Source of the DNA: Macrostomum hystrix
Taxonomy: Eukaryota; Platyhelminthes; Macrostomidae
Assembly: GCA_950097015.1 (NCBI GenBank)
Contig: CATNEN010000010.1
Location: 124,001 to 188,000 of the forward strand
DNA: 64,000 nucleotides
Direction: 5' to 3'
The position numbers and the translations under genes were made by a program. Shown piece after piece: positions 47,544 through 60,284 of this stretch (its first letter is position 1; every line of letters starts with the position of its first letter). Below the pieces are notes generated by a model that worked only from the letters and a program-made list of their open reading frames with translations, searched no databases and was not told the origin of the DNA.

Positions 47544-49024
47544 ACAGGAGGGGACGGAGCACTGAATCGAATATTCAGAAAGGCAAAAGCTATTAGTTTG
47601 CGGCTGTCTACCGCAAAGCGTTTGCCTTTCTCTCAATTTCCTCTGCGTCTGCTTCTCTATCGCTACCCTCAGATACTAGCTCTCCTGGGCCTCTTTGACG
47701 GAGAGTCTTAACTGTCCCGAGGCGCAACTCCTATTGGCCTTCAGCATCTCGCCCAGTGGCCGTCCAACTCCCGATTTACCCTCCCCTGTGCTTCCTCACA
47801 GCAGTTGCCGCGGGCCGTGAGGTACCTGCCACAACTGACCCCCACCTCCGTTGCCTTTAGACCACTGGCTTGGGACGGCCCTCACGCCCTTTGTTTCCGG
47901 GCATCGATTGGTTCGCAAGTGCCGTAGCTTTATCGAATTCTGCCCTCGCTGCGAGATCAAATTATGCACGCTGATGACTCCCACAAATTCCAACCCGGAC
48001 CCTGACGGCTGACCCCATTCATTAGCATTCCCGTTGTCCGTTATTGCGAACACAGGTGTGGATGTATTAGAGGATTGCTGCACTCGATCATTTCAATGCC
48101 TCTGTTCACCTTATTTCGATACCTGATGTCGAAATTCAAGGTGCAGGTCTGTTTTTCTTCTACTTGACAAGATCGCTTGGTCTTCAGCACAACAAATCAA
48201 ACAAATGCCAGAATATTTCCATGAGATTTCAATCTTAGTTTTCAAATTAGAGATCGGTGCAAGACTTTCGCAAGTTTGAGCTCGCCCCGCTTCGGAGAGC
48301 TCATCTGGCAGTCTCGCCGCGAGCTTTCCAGCCTGAAGACGTCATCTTGAGCACTGGTTTGAACAATTTTCTTCATTGATTTGGACCGAAATGGCCCGCA
48401 GGAACCCAAGTCCCTCATAAAACTTAGTCCAGTCTCAAAGCCTCCTGGCTCCATCTCTAGAGGCACTCCAATTTACTTAACCGGCGGCTCTGGCAAGACC
48501 ATTTTCTACCGAGAACGCCCAGCTCAGATGTATTTTCTCGGAAAAGCTGTTGCACGCTAGCGAGTGCAAAATTTTTATCTAAGATACTATTTGAGCCTGC
48601 GTTGGAGACAATGCTGAGAACTATCCACCCCAAACACCACCAGGTAGACACCTAAGGCTGAAAGAATGCTTCAGAGACAGGTGCGGGCTCTGTGTACACT
48701 GCCGTGCTCTCTCTGCTCGGACACAGTTGCCCACTGCAGGCTGCGAGCAGCTTATGGCTCTGAGCAACAGCGAAGACAGAATGGAAAGAATAGCGGGCCC
48801 ACGGCTGGCAGCTGAGCAGCGTTGCCATGCCAGCCAAGAGTCTGCATCGCCAAGCGCACCCGCCCCACCGTTGGCCTCCTCTTTAAGCTGCTAGAAATGC
48901 GCATCGGTGCTCGGCAAGCAAACCTGGGTAGCTGGGTGCACACTTCGCACAACAGCCGTTGCGGTGGATTGTTTTCTGTTTTGTGTTTGTTAAAGCCGCT
49001 ACGTCCCTCGCCGCACTTGCCTAC
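47544..49024. other. divergent intergenic region between the GPCR and the NWD-like gene
   Basis: Both flanking genes are transcribed outwards, so promoters of both probably lie here. No specific promoter motif could be assigned and no ORF has a recognisable domain. Confidence 0.5.
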
Positions 49025-49029
49025 AGAGG

Positions 49030-52000
49030 ATGGCAAGCCGGAGACTCAGACGCGAGGTTCGCATCTTCCTGTTCGCCAACGAGGGCGGTGAGTCGGTTTT
49101 CTAAACTGTTCTTGATGTTTTTATCTTTACTGTTTAAAAAAAAAGTGAAACTCGGTTGAATAATCCTCGGTTGATTTTGTTTCCCCAGAAACTGAACGTT
49201 GTAAACCTGATCCTGTCACATAACCCGCTGAAAATCCCACTGTCTCAAAAAATACAGAATTTGAAGTCGAGAAGTCCATCCTGCATAACGTGGTCACTCC
49301 GCAGCTCAGGAAGTTCTGCATCGAAACATTCTCCACTGACTTTCTGGTAAGAAGCGCGATCATAATCTAGCAAGTATGCACTAATATCATGATCATTCCG
49401 TTTTAAAGTGAACTTTCCCTAATCCTTATTGGACAGCTGATTGATCCGCTGCAAAACTCACCCGGAGTGAAGCTGCCCAAGCGGTCCGTTCAGGACTGGA
49501 TTCGCGACAGCGACGCCTGCTTCGAGACCAGTGACGGGCCCAGCGCACTGGTGAGCCATCGGATTCTTGCTGCTCGTGGAAACTCAACCGAAGCCCCGTC
49601 TGCATGTCTAATAGCATTGTTCAGTTTATTAGCTTCCACACCGCGCCATCTCGTAGGTGCTCATTGGTGAGAAACTCGGCGGTTCAAAGCTACCGCCCCA
49701 GCTGACGGAGCAGGAATTCAACGCCTTCCTCAATGGTCTAAAGAAGAAGAACGACCCGCTGTGGACCAGCTTTCAGAAGCTTTATGCCAAGCAGTCCGAC
49801 CTGAGCATGAAGCTGCAGGCCGTGGCTCCAGACCTGGCCGAGAGCTTGCGCCAGCGACTGCCGCAAGTTGCCAGCGAGGCGGTTAGCGATGGGACGCTGA
49901 GCCAGGACCAGGCGGACGCGCTCTTCGTCCCACGTAAGCTCTAGGCGAAGCATTATAATACGAGTACGAGAAAACCAGCCTTGCGCTACAAGGGAATTCG
50001 CTTTGTGACATTTATACGAGCTAGATATTAGCGATTGTCGCTCAAAGAGCAAAGCTGAGCTAGAACAATAGCGAGGCAATAAATGAATGGCTAACTGCGA
50101 GTCTTCAGCGGATGGCCTACTCGACTGAAAGCGAAGTCAGCTGCCTCTCTCATTGACTGACAAGCTGAAAATGGCATTGCACTGTGGAATAGTGCGTTCG
50201 CCCTCTCTTTGATCTTTTGCAGCTTGTTTCGGGGGTCGGAGACTTTTGCCGTTCCTCAGTGTGAGACATTTTTACAAAGAAAGCTGCGAAACTTCGGAGA
50301 CCGCAGCTTATCAACCCGTTTGAATTTAGTTTTTGGGTTTGAGAACCCAATAGATTAATCAAATGGTTTGCGCAGCAAAATGTAAAAGCTGCAAAAGGAA
50401 AAGCAAAATTTCCTCGACAGAATTTAGCATGTTTAGAATTTCGCATGTTTAGAATTTAGCATGTTTAGAATTTAGCATGTTTAGAATTTAGCATGTTTAG
50501 AATTTAGCATGTTTAGAATTTAGCATGTTTAGAATTTAGCATGTTTAGAATTTAGCATGTTTAGAATTTAGCATGTTTAGAATTTAGCATGTTTGGAATT
50601 TAGCATGTTTAGAATTTAGCATGTTTAGAATTTAGCATGTTTAGAATTTAGCATGTTTAGAATTTAGCATTTAGCAATAAAATAAAAAATGAAGAACAAA
50701 AATCTGCCTTGCATTGCAGTGGTCGAGCACTACCTGAAGTACCTAAAGGCGAGCAAGAAGCCGACCGAGCAGTGCATCGCCTTTGCTCGAGTATTGAAGG
50801 ACGTCCGAGAGTGGGGTGCAACTGAGGACAACGAGTTGAAAGAGCAGTTTCTCGACCTAGATGCATTCGGACGATTCAACCAGTCTAGCAACGAGAAGGT
50901 GCAGCAGCTTCGAGAGGAGTTCCTCCAGCGCCTGCCAAAGGAGCACTATGTCCGCTTCTCCATCTCGTCTGCGATGCTCTCTGAGTACAAGCTCGTGCAG
51001 AGGAACAAATCGAATGTTGTCAGCAAGCTGGCTGAGACTTCACTAGCCAGCAAGGACATGAAGGCCACAACTTACCTGACTATTTTCGCCAAGCAGACCT
51101 TTGAAAAGTTGAAGAACCACGTGATGAAGTTTTGCGGCCGGCGCGAATTTCTGGCCCTACCGCTGCCCAAAGAAATTGAAACTCACGACGCCATCTTGGC
51201 AGTACAGCGGCCTCGAGCACCTGTCTTCAGCCGTGACCGCGAGCTCAAAATCTTACAGAACTACGTGAATTCAAAATCCCAGCTACCTGGACTTCTCTAT
51301 GGCGATCACGGCTCAGGCAAGACAGCCATTATAAAGCAGCTGATTGACCAGGTCTTAGATGACAATCTTGTCATCATCAAACGAAGCTGCGGTCGCACAA
51401 CGTTATCGAGCACGCTGCAGCAGATAATCGCGAACATTACGCAGGAGATCTACTTCCATGCAAGGAAGCAGTTTTCACCGAGCTGCGAATACGCTCAGGT
51501 GGTGTACGACTTTACTCGAGCGCTGCAACTCCCCGGATTCAAGAAGCCGCTGTTGATCGTGCTAGATGACATTGACCTGCTTTATCCCCAGAGCCACACG
51601 GAGCTGTTCCGTTGGCTGCCCCATCGACTGCCTGCTAATGTGAAAGTGCTCGTGACTGCTGGAAGTGAGAGTTTCATCACGAACTTTAAGCGACGCTTTG
51701 ACGACAGCAGCTCGCTGACGCTGACCGGCATCGCTCCTTCATTGGTCATCAAGGAATTTCCAAGCATTCTAGCCACAAAAGGGAAAACCATCGGTGACAA
51801 GAACCGCGAGCTGGCGAACTCTCTGCTGCAGAACAACTCCTACCCACTTTTCTCCATCATTTTGGCCGACGTTCTGCCCTGTCGTGAGGACAAGCTTCCA
51901 GACAGAGTGAAACTTATCTTCATGAAGCGGCTGGAGCAGCTGGAGCAGAAGCATGGCCTATGGGTTGTGAAGAGCATCCTTTCCTACATCAGCTGCTCGC

Positions 52001-55000
52001 GATTTGGATTGTCCCTGCCGGAGTTACAGGACGTACTCAGTCTGGACAATTCAGTCGCAATCGACTCCGGCTTTGATGCCAAGCACTCGAACTTCTACCG
52101 CGTTCCTATGGGAATAATCACAGCCTTTCTTGACGATATTGAGCACTACCTTATGAGCGTGCAGCTGGACGATCGTCTGGTGTACACCTGGGCGCACGAT
52201 GTTTTGCGCTCGGCAGCGACAGACTACTACCAGCTTAACAAAGAGTTCGGCGTTCAAGTCAGCCAGCAACTTGCAGAGTACTGGAGTGGTCGCTGGGCCG
52301 GGGCAAAAGCCAAGCCTCTGTTTGAGAAGACACAGACGGATGGAGATGAGTCCAAGAGTGTAAACGTGGACCGAGTGGCCCTCTACCAGTCCTTCATGTG
52401 GAGTGGTCGCGAGTTCTCAGTGAGCAACTCCAGAAAGCTCAGTGAGCTGACATACAGCCTACTGAAGGGAGAAAAAGTCTCTGACCTGTATCGCTCTTGC
52501 TTATTTAACTTTGACTACCTGTACGCCAAACTCAACACATCTAGCGTCAACGACCTCATCTCTGAATTCTACTTTCTGCGCCAGAACTACGAGGTTCGAG
52601 CGAACCAGGAGCTGGAGGTGCTTATCTCACTGTTGCGCTTGCTTGCTCCAATAATCGAGAAGGACCTCAGCCTCATGGGCGTCGAACTTGCAGGCCGACT
52701 CTGCCACCTAGCAGGATCGCAAGTTCTCATCACGGCTCTCCTGCAACAGATCGACAGCTTAGGAATTCGAGTTAATTGTCTGTGCCCGGTAGTGCCTTCA
52801 TTTCCGCCAGTGGAGATGGATGAAACAAAGGTGCCTCTGCCAGGACCCGCGAGCGCTGCAATTCACTGCGCCCTGTCGCCTGACAACCGCTTCCTGGCCA
52901 CTCTGATAATTATTAACGGGGAGCTCTTCCTCTATGTTTGGGACGCCAAGTCCGCCACAAAGTCGCAGATTCTGAATCTTGGAGAGCACGATGGCAGCAG
53001 GTTTCTGGACATAACCTACATGCCCCAGACTGACGAGCAGATGCTGATTCACTACAAGAAACGCGTCGCCGACAGAGACGTGTGCGGCTATCTGTTCCTA
53101 AATTTAAGCACCGCTACATTCGACAACAAGTTGGAGTTCAGAGCCTCAGAGAGGCCTCAGATTGTTTATCTGACGAAGAGCTATGTACTTCTGCGCGTTG
53201 ACGGCAAGGTACGCGTCTATCAGCACTCGAATGCGTCGCCTGCGCTGGAGTTCAAGAACTTTCACTGGCCCTTCTTGATCACACCAAACGATAAGTACAT
53301 TATTGCCCCAAAGGCTTGGAAGGCCGACTCTGGAAAAATCGAGACAAATCTGCGAATGCTTAACACCACAACAGGAGACCAATTGTGCGCCCTTTCATGC
53401 CACCTCTATGCCACCTGCCTGCTGTCTAACACGCGCACAGAGTTCGTCTTCGTTGGATGTAAGAATCTTGGACTCGTCCTGCGCTACGATATTGCACAAG
53501 CCATAAAACGGGACATCAAGAAGCTGACACCATCAGTTGAGCTCAGCTTGGAGAAGCAAGAAAATCTTGGTGCTGAGTTCAAGGCCCTCTTCCTGAAGTA
53601 CAAGCCTCAGACTTCTGTGACCAACATGATGTTGTCCATCGACGAGAAGTATCTCATCGTTGAGTATAACGTCAATGACATTCGTACAGTCGAGACAATC
53701 TGGTCGGTTGGACAGAAGACAGTTCAGGCTGTATTACCCAGCGTGCCAAATGCCGTGACGAGATTCTCCGTTGATGGCGCTCACGTTTATCAGTTTGTTC
53801 TTCACAGCGAGACCGACACAAAAATCCGCTTATTCAACTGCAGCTCAGGAGAGCTAGTACAGCAGGTCAGCGTTGGTAATCGTATTGAAGACGCGTACGT
53901 AATAAAGGAGCGATTGACGCTTCTTGTCACACCAACACAGGTGACACTAAGCAGTCTTAAGTCCTCTAATGATCGCCCTGGTCAGGCGGATGCGCAAGTG
54001 GCGTACTACGGAACTGCACTCAGGAGCCCCTATTACCATACTGACTTGAACATCTTGTACGACAACAACCCAGATCTATGCGACTTCACATTTCTCAATT
54101 TGGACAATGGCAGTTTCCTCACGTACGACATGACGCACAAATCTCAAGTAATAGGAAGCTTTCCAGTGCAGCGGAAGATAACACCTGATGGCGAAAAGTT
54201 GCTGCTTATCTTTGAAGCCAAAAAGCCGAAGCGAAAATCGGTAGCAGACGACTCCGCGGGCATGTCTGATTCCAGGCGAGCTGCTGTGGCGAGTGAACGG
54301 GGAGCAAAGCTTCGCAAACCGGAGCTGCCAGACAGGAACTATTTCACAGGTGGTCTCTACATCGAGGCTACGCCAACAGTAGGCCCGGCAGCAAAATCGC
54401 GACCTGAACATGGAGATCCATACGGTCAGAAGGTGATCAGAGTGCACGACACAGACACAGGTCAGCTGGTTAGCCAAATTTCCATCACTGGTGAGCTCGT
54501 GAGCCACGTCACCAGCCGTTTGCTTCTCACCTTGAAACCGGACCATGCTAGTAGGACGCGAGAGTCACCAGAAGCAAATGATATTCTGAGCGCTTACGAT
54601 CTTCCGACTGGTCAGTTCCTACGACAAACATATCTTGAGCACAGGATCATCGCCTCCAAACTCGTTGATTCAAATAGCCGACTAGTGATTTGCTGCGGCA
54701 GAAACGGTCGCCTTGTGAAGGCTTTGGGAGGCCAGCTGTTCGAGCGAGTTCAGCATGAGGTTGATGTGGCAAGTTTGTTGAAAGGAATCGATGAATACGC
54801 CAGGATTCCGCTGGTCAAGGACATGCTAGTTCCAGACGAAAGCCCTAACACTGTTCTGATCCAATTCGTCATCAAGGAGAATGAGATCCAGTACGCTAAG
54901 GTGGACATTCAGAAAGCCAGCGTCATTTCCTCCTTCTCCACACAGGACTACATCAAAGACATCACCAGAGACGGCAAGTTCGGAATCGATAAGGGACTTC

Positions 55001-55596
55001 GTGTGTATGATACTAGTCGAGGAGAAGCACTAAAGCAGCTCAACCTGTCCCCTGGAACTGAAGCTGGCCAACTGGACACTATTCCTCGTTTCATTGGCGA
55101 CGGTTCACTCATCGTTGTACTTGACAAGGCACAGAACGAGCTGAGCATCCTACGCAATGATCAGGTGGCTAACGGAGCAGTCCTCGGCAGGTCTATTCTG
55201 CACCGACTTCGCAAGAAGACGCAGATCCAGTCTGCTTCGGCCGAGGAAGAGCTGGAAGAATACTTCCAGCTTGTTGTAGGCCACACCGGAAAGGTGGCTC
55301 TCGTATACACAGAGACTGAGTTCAAGGTGTTTGTTATACGTGACGAACACATGCGAGGTAAACGACTGGCTGAGCAAGCTTACCACAGCATCTCGGACCG
55401 ATGCCGCCACCTAATGGGGTTGAAGCGGCACAACTCCCTGGACAACCTGTTCGCCAAGCGGACATCAGCTGGCCCGGCCGAAGCCGCCGTGGAGAAGGAG
55501 GCCGAAGCCATCAAGAGGCCGAAGAAGGGCCGCTCGCCCAAGGTCGGCTCGTCGCACAAGAGCCCAGTGGAGAAGTCCACACCAACTCGAAAGTAA
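49030..55596 (+). CDS. STAND-type NTPase with WD-like repeats (NWD/TEP1-like)
   Basis: Five exons, 49030-49087, 49258-49346, 49437-49550, 49657-49933 and 50720-55596, join in phase to about 1804 residues. The N-terminal ~110 residues follow the NWD1/TEP1 start: VRIFLFAN, EKSILHNVVTPQLRKFC, LLIDPL, then ALVLIGEKLG. Walker A is GDHGSGKT (374-381) and Walker B LLIVLDDID (457-465); helical and winged-helix regions follow. Residues about 730-1550 form strand-rich repeats (ALSPDNRFLAT...LFLYVWDAKS). The tail is Lys/Arg/Ser/Pro-rich. The large last exon has an apparent ORF start at 50689, but those ten codons are intronic: acceptor CTTGCATTGCAG (50718-50719) fits the upstream donor exactly. An acceptor at 49025-49026 lies three bases before the ATG. 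Such proteins are signalling ATPases; the substrate is unknown. Confidence 0.8.
50428..50675. repeat. 16-bp minisatellite in the last intron of the NWD-like gene
   Basis: About 15 copies of AATTTAGCATGTTTAG, AT-rich, ending about 45 bases before the acceptor of the large exon. One G variant and one C variant are seen. Confidence 0.95.
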
Positions 55597-55855
55597 TTGT
55601 TGCTGATTGAGAAAAACTACTGAAGCCCACTGACTATGGAAACAGAAATTCGCTGCTTCTCTCTGATAATAATTTGCTATGCTGATACGAGCTGGCAAAC
55701 AGAATTTAATATTACTTTGTTTTTATTGATATTGGCATCTAAAAATAGAGGCCCTATAAGGGGACTGCCAAAACTTGTTTTGTAAACAAAATTCAAAATT
55801 CCATGTGAATTATAGGGGACTAATAAGGCCAATTGTATAACCGACCGTTCTAAGA

Positions 55856-55861
55856 AATAAA
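55856..55861 (+). terminator. polyadenylation signal of the NWD-like gene
   Basis: AATAAA 260 bases after the stop codon. Confidence 0.55.
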
Positions 55862-57283
55862 TATTCCGCTTTTGCTATTCATGTCGAATCATTTAATGTT
55901 TACACTCTTATAATCAAACTCTCGTGCTTAATAAATATTTTACTGAGCATCTGATAAAGCGAATTAAGCTAAGGGCCTCTGTCTTCTAGTTTACACACGC
56001 ACAAATCAATCTGCAAATTTCATGCTTATGAAATGCACTTGTGTGCGCATGGAAACCATCTGCAAAAAATTAATACAGTTTAGTTAAATTCTTTTCACGA
56101 TATTACGAGTACAAAACATTCTGCATTTGGACATTCGGAAATTTTAGTATTATATTGCAGTGGTAATTGTATTACATCACCCTGGCATTGATCAAAAACG
56201 AATAAAAGGATTCCTTTTTATTGATCAAGCTTAGCTAGCAAAAAACCTTTGCACAGGGCCCGTGGAAAACCTTTAAATTTCCTTAAATTAGACCCGCGAC
56301 TGACTTCAACCTATAGTAATTAATCAACTTTTAATGCAGATTTCCCCTTTAAAAGCGGACTCTATTTACCAGAGTAATCTTCGTAGTTCTTTGATAAATG
56401 TGCCGACGTGTATATATGTACTGCGTCTACTAAGCTGTACGTGGTTCTGTCAATTATCGACAGATAATTGTATGATGCGATCGTATAGGCAGTTGTTGGG
56501 AATGACTGAAAAACTGTTTGGGAATTGAAACTGCTGCACCTCGAAATTGGCAGAATTAAGTAAATTAAGAAATAAAGTAAATTTCCAGAATTTGTAAAAC
56601 TAGTCGGTTTTAAAAGGCAAAGTTTAAATTACGGTTAGTAAACTGGTTTTTATGCATGGATAATTTACAGTGTGGACTCTCCTTTGTAACTTAACAAATA
56701 TGCCCTACCAGTCACGGGTTCCAGACTATTGTTGGCCAGAAATGATATTTCTAGCATGCAGCCCCATGCAGATTAGTATCTGTGCATGCAGCTAGCATTC
56801 ATCTAGATAAATTATGCATCAGGTTTCGTGAGACTTAAGTAACTCTTTGAATGTATGAGTCGGTCTCGAGCCGCGTTGGTGTAGGGCCGGCTACGCACAG
56901 TTATTTTAAGCTACTCGAACGCACCCGAAGTGTTTAGCTTTCTGGACATGCCCCTGAATAGATTAAATCAGATAGTTTTTTGTTTTGTTTTTGTTTTTTT
57001 GCTAGCCTTTTTACGGGTATCAAGACTTTGTGGTAAAGTCTTTACGCAATTTTTGTTTTATGAATTAATTGTTTTTTAAATTATCCAGATTTCTAAGAAC
57101 GAATCGATAATGAAACATCAGACAGTTACCTCCATCCATCCTCTAGCCGCTGCCTAGTAATTTTATGAAAGTAAGAATTATTATGACCATCTCGATTCAA
57201 TTGATTTACTGATCGGTTTGGTCTAAAGTGATATTATTTAAAGAGATTTAGCCATAAGAATTTAGTCATGACAATCCGTTTAC
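55862..57283. other. AT-rich spacer, nothing recognised
   Basis: A 64-residue ORF at 56334 has no recognisable domain. Confidence 0.5.
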
Positions 57284-57292
57284 TTCTTTAAA

Positions 57293-57958
57293 GGAAGTGC
57301 TTATTCCCACGGTCCCGTGCCGATAATTTCAATTTTATCCACACAGATCCGTGCCGATAATTTTCTTATCCACACGGCAGCTTGTATGAATAGGTCTACT
57401 TTCAAGTCCCTACCTATTCTTCTCTGAGGCTTTTGCTTCCGAGTATAGTGTATAGTGTACACTATCAATGTATAGTGTAAAAGAATAACAATGATTTATA
57501 ATATGTATGACGAGTTTGGTGCTGACTAGAATTCTACTGGTTGACTCGTATGATTTTCTTAGATAGACTTCTTACTTTTTTAAGTCAATACAATTTGAAT
57601 GAAAACACGTAACGATGACAAAAGATTTAGTAAGTTGTTATTACAATAATTAAAAAGGATGACATTAATGTCGGTTAATGAATGTGTATGTCGAATGTAG
57701 AACACTGTCGTAACACACTGTCAACTTTGTCAATCTATTGGCTCGAGGGTTCAACAAAACGTTCAAACCCGAAAGGGCCTTGTTTTAAAGAACAGAACCG
57801 TGTGGATAAAATTGAAAGTAACGGTACAGCATATTTATATAAAGAGTTTTAGACCTATTCATACAAGCTGCCATGTGGATAAGCAGAAAATTATTGGCAC
57901 GGATCCGTGTGGATAAAATTGAAATTATTGGCACGGGACTGTGGGAATAAGCTCTGCC
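57293..57958. mobile_element. MULE-like non-autonomous DNA transposon, copy 2
   Basis: A 666-bp sister of the element at 17225-18011: same terminal repeats and same internal order (palindromic AGTGTATAGTGTACACT block, TTGGCTCGAGGGTTC block), without the extra 110-bp duplication. It is flanked by the 9-bp duplication TTCTTTAAA at 57284-57292 and 57959-57967. No ORF. The two copies remain highly similar, so the family was active fairly recently. Confidence 0.92.
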
Positions 57959-57967
57959 TTCTTTAAA

Positions 57968-60163
57968 AGTTCCAGAATAATGTCGTAAACTTTAAGTTTT
58001 GAAGGGAATCAGATCTTCAAGGACCACTGTAGTATAACTACAGTGTAGTATAACTATTTATTTATTAATTAAATATTTATTTACAATCTACTATTTATTT
58101 ATTAAATAAATAAATATTTTAAGAGGCAATATATTAAGATATATATATATAAACGAAGACATAGTTGTTCCTTGATCCAGGCATTGGTCTGTCGGCAACC
58201 TAAAATTATATATAGATAGCATATAGATCAATTGCCCTTTTAGTTAGATAGGTTAGCTTTTAGTTTCCTAATTTGCCAGGGACTCAGCTAACTCAACAAT
58301 GGATTTATATGATAAACATTTCTAAGAAACGATGCCTACATGAATTTTACCACCACTTTGACATCAGTGGTTGACAGCAAAGTCACTATTAACCGGTTAA
58401 CCGGACAAATAATCAAACGGCTATTTGTCCGGTTAACCGGACAAATAACAAACTACCAAAAATAATAGCTTATCTCAATCTGCTCTTAAATATAAAAATG
58501 TACTAACATATTAAAGGTATAGGAACAAGATGTAGACAAAGACATGTACACACACATGTGTGTTTTTGTTTTCTTGTGCTCTAGTCCCTACTAAAAGTTA
58601 TGCCCCCTAACACACTAAAGTGTGGAATATGTGTCTTTCATGCAAATGGATGCAATTTTATTTTAAGCCATTGCTTTAGTTTATAGTTATCTAATTTAGT
58701 GCCCCAGTTTATAGCTAATGTTTAACTTTAGGCAAGTAGTTATGATATTAAAAAGTTGTTATTCAAAACAATTATTGAATCTAGGATAATGCCTTAGACA
58801 AAGTTACATAAAAATGAATGAAAAAATACTTAGTGCCAAATAAACTAGTTTGTTCTTCGTTCTTTCTTTTTTCCTCTTCATTCTTTGTTCCTTGTTTGTT
58901 CTTCTTGTTTGTTCTGTTCTTTGATCTTGTGCTGTGCTTCTTCAGCAATAAGTATTTTGTTCATTTATTTTTCAATTAAACAAAAAATATCTTGATTTGT
59001 TAATTTTTTGCTAAAATGCTAAGTCTTTATGCACCAAAATGATATTTGATTGCTTCCTTGGGACATTGGATGCCTTATTTGAGAGCTACATCCAGGAGTT
59101 TGTGTTCCACATGAATGGGAATGACAATTTAGGGGCTTAAAACATATTCTAGTGGATTCACTATTATTACAGTTAATGTGGGGCTGACTAATTGACTACT
59201 AACAACTTTATTGCATAGGAAATGTAGTATTTTAAATTACAAACCAGTTAGGCTGCTTTAGTTTGGAAACACTAAATGCACACAAAAAATTATTTTTGGC
59301 CTAACAATAAAACTGAACTAGTTTATTGTACACAAAAGCACTGACAGCCCTGAAGCCTCCTCTCTTTATAAGCACCTCAAATTAATTTGGCCTTGCCATG
59401 GGTTTAAGCTTAGAGGTACCTTTAGTACAAGAGTAAAAATATACAATAACTACACTGCCACCCTTATAAAGGTATAGTAATATAATATTATTTCTTGTTC
59501 TCCTTTCTTAATCTATCTAGAATGTCTACTATAATGTCTACTACATTAAGTATAAAAAAGGGAGTTAACTATTTATTTAGAGTTACATGGCTTTTGATTT
59601 GACCAAACCTGTAACTTGGATTAATCTTTATTTAGTTGCAATAGAGTAATACTTTATAGTATAGCTTTGTTTCAAAATTGATATAAAATAAATCACATCA
59701 TGGTCACTAAACCAAAAAGTACCTTTACTCAAGCATAGACATGAAAAAACACTTTGTGGTGGAAAATTGTATCACACAGTGTTTTGATTTGTCAGCTTAG
59801 GCATACACTTTTCTCTTCTTGTGCCTTGTCTCCCTTTGTCTTGCATCAGGAGTTGCACAAAGGTTCAGCAAGCAATAACTGGCTATGAGCTTGGTATCAT
59901 TTTAGTTCTCTGAGAACTAGAACCTGAAAACGTGGTGACTACTGTATATCGTATTGGGTCTTCAGAAAATGTGTGCCTTGCACTTCAAGCCATGTTAATT
60001 GGCTGCTAAGATAATGGGCCGAGTTGCAGAGTTAGGTCAAGCAGAAACCCGCTGCTCAATCTGAGGCTCAGCTGATAACAGTGCTGAGCGCGCTCTCATT
60101 TAGACAGAAAGGCAATTGTAAAAATGCAAAGCACCACTCCAACTCTTTGCATTTGATTTTTCA
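57968..60163. other. AT-rich spacer upstream of the ABCD gene
   Basis: Contains (TA)n at about 58140-58150, the inverted repeat at 58393-58440, and otherwise nothing recognised. Confidence 0.5.
58393..58440. repeat. perfect 19-bp inverted repeat with 10-base loop
   Basis: CCGGTTAACCGGACAAATA (58393-58411) and its exact reverse complement (58422-58440) flank ATCAAACGGC. Each arm itself contains the palindrome CCGGTTAACCGG. Confidence 0.95.
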
Positions 60164-60284
60164 GACCGAAGAGTCGCCAGAGAGAAAGAGCCAGTCCTAC
60201 AGTGATCGAGGCTCAGCAGTGAAAGTTGAAGCTTAGGTCTCTGTCTGCCATATTTCTATTAATTTGCTCATTGAAACTGCGCTA

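Noticed and set aside
50689..50719. Start codon of the 1635-residue ORF as a true N-terminus
   Set aside because: The ten codons lie before a good acceptor that is in phase with the upstream donor at 49934; treated as intron.
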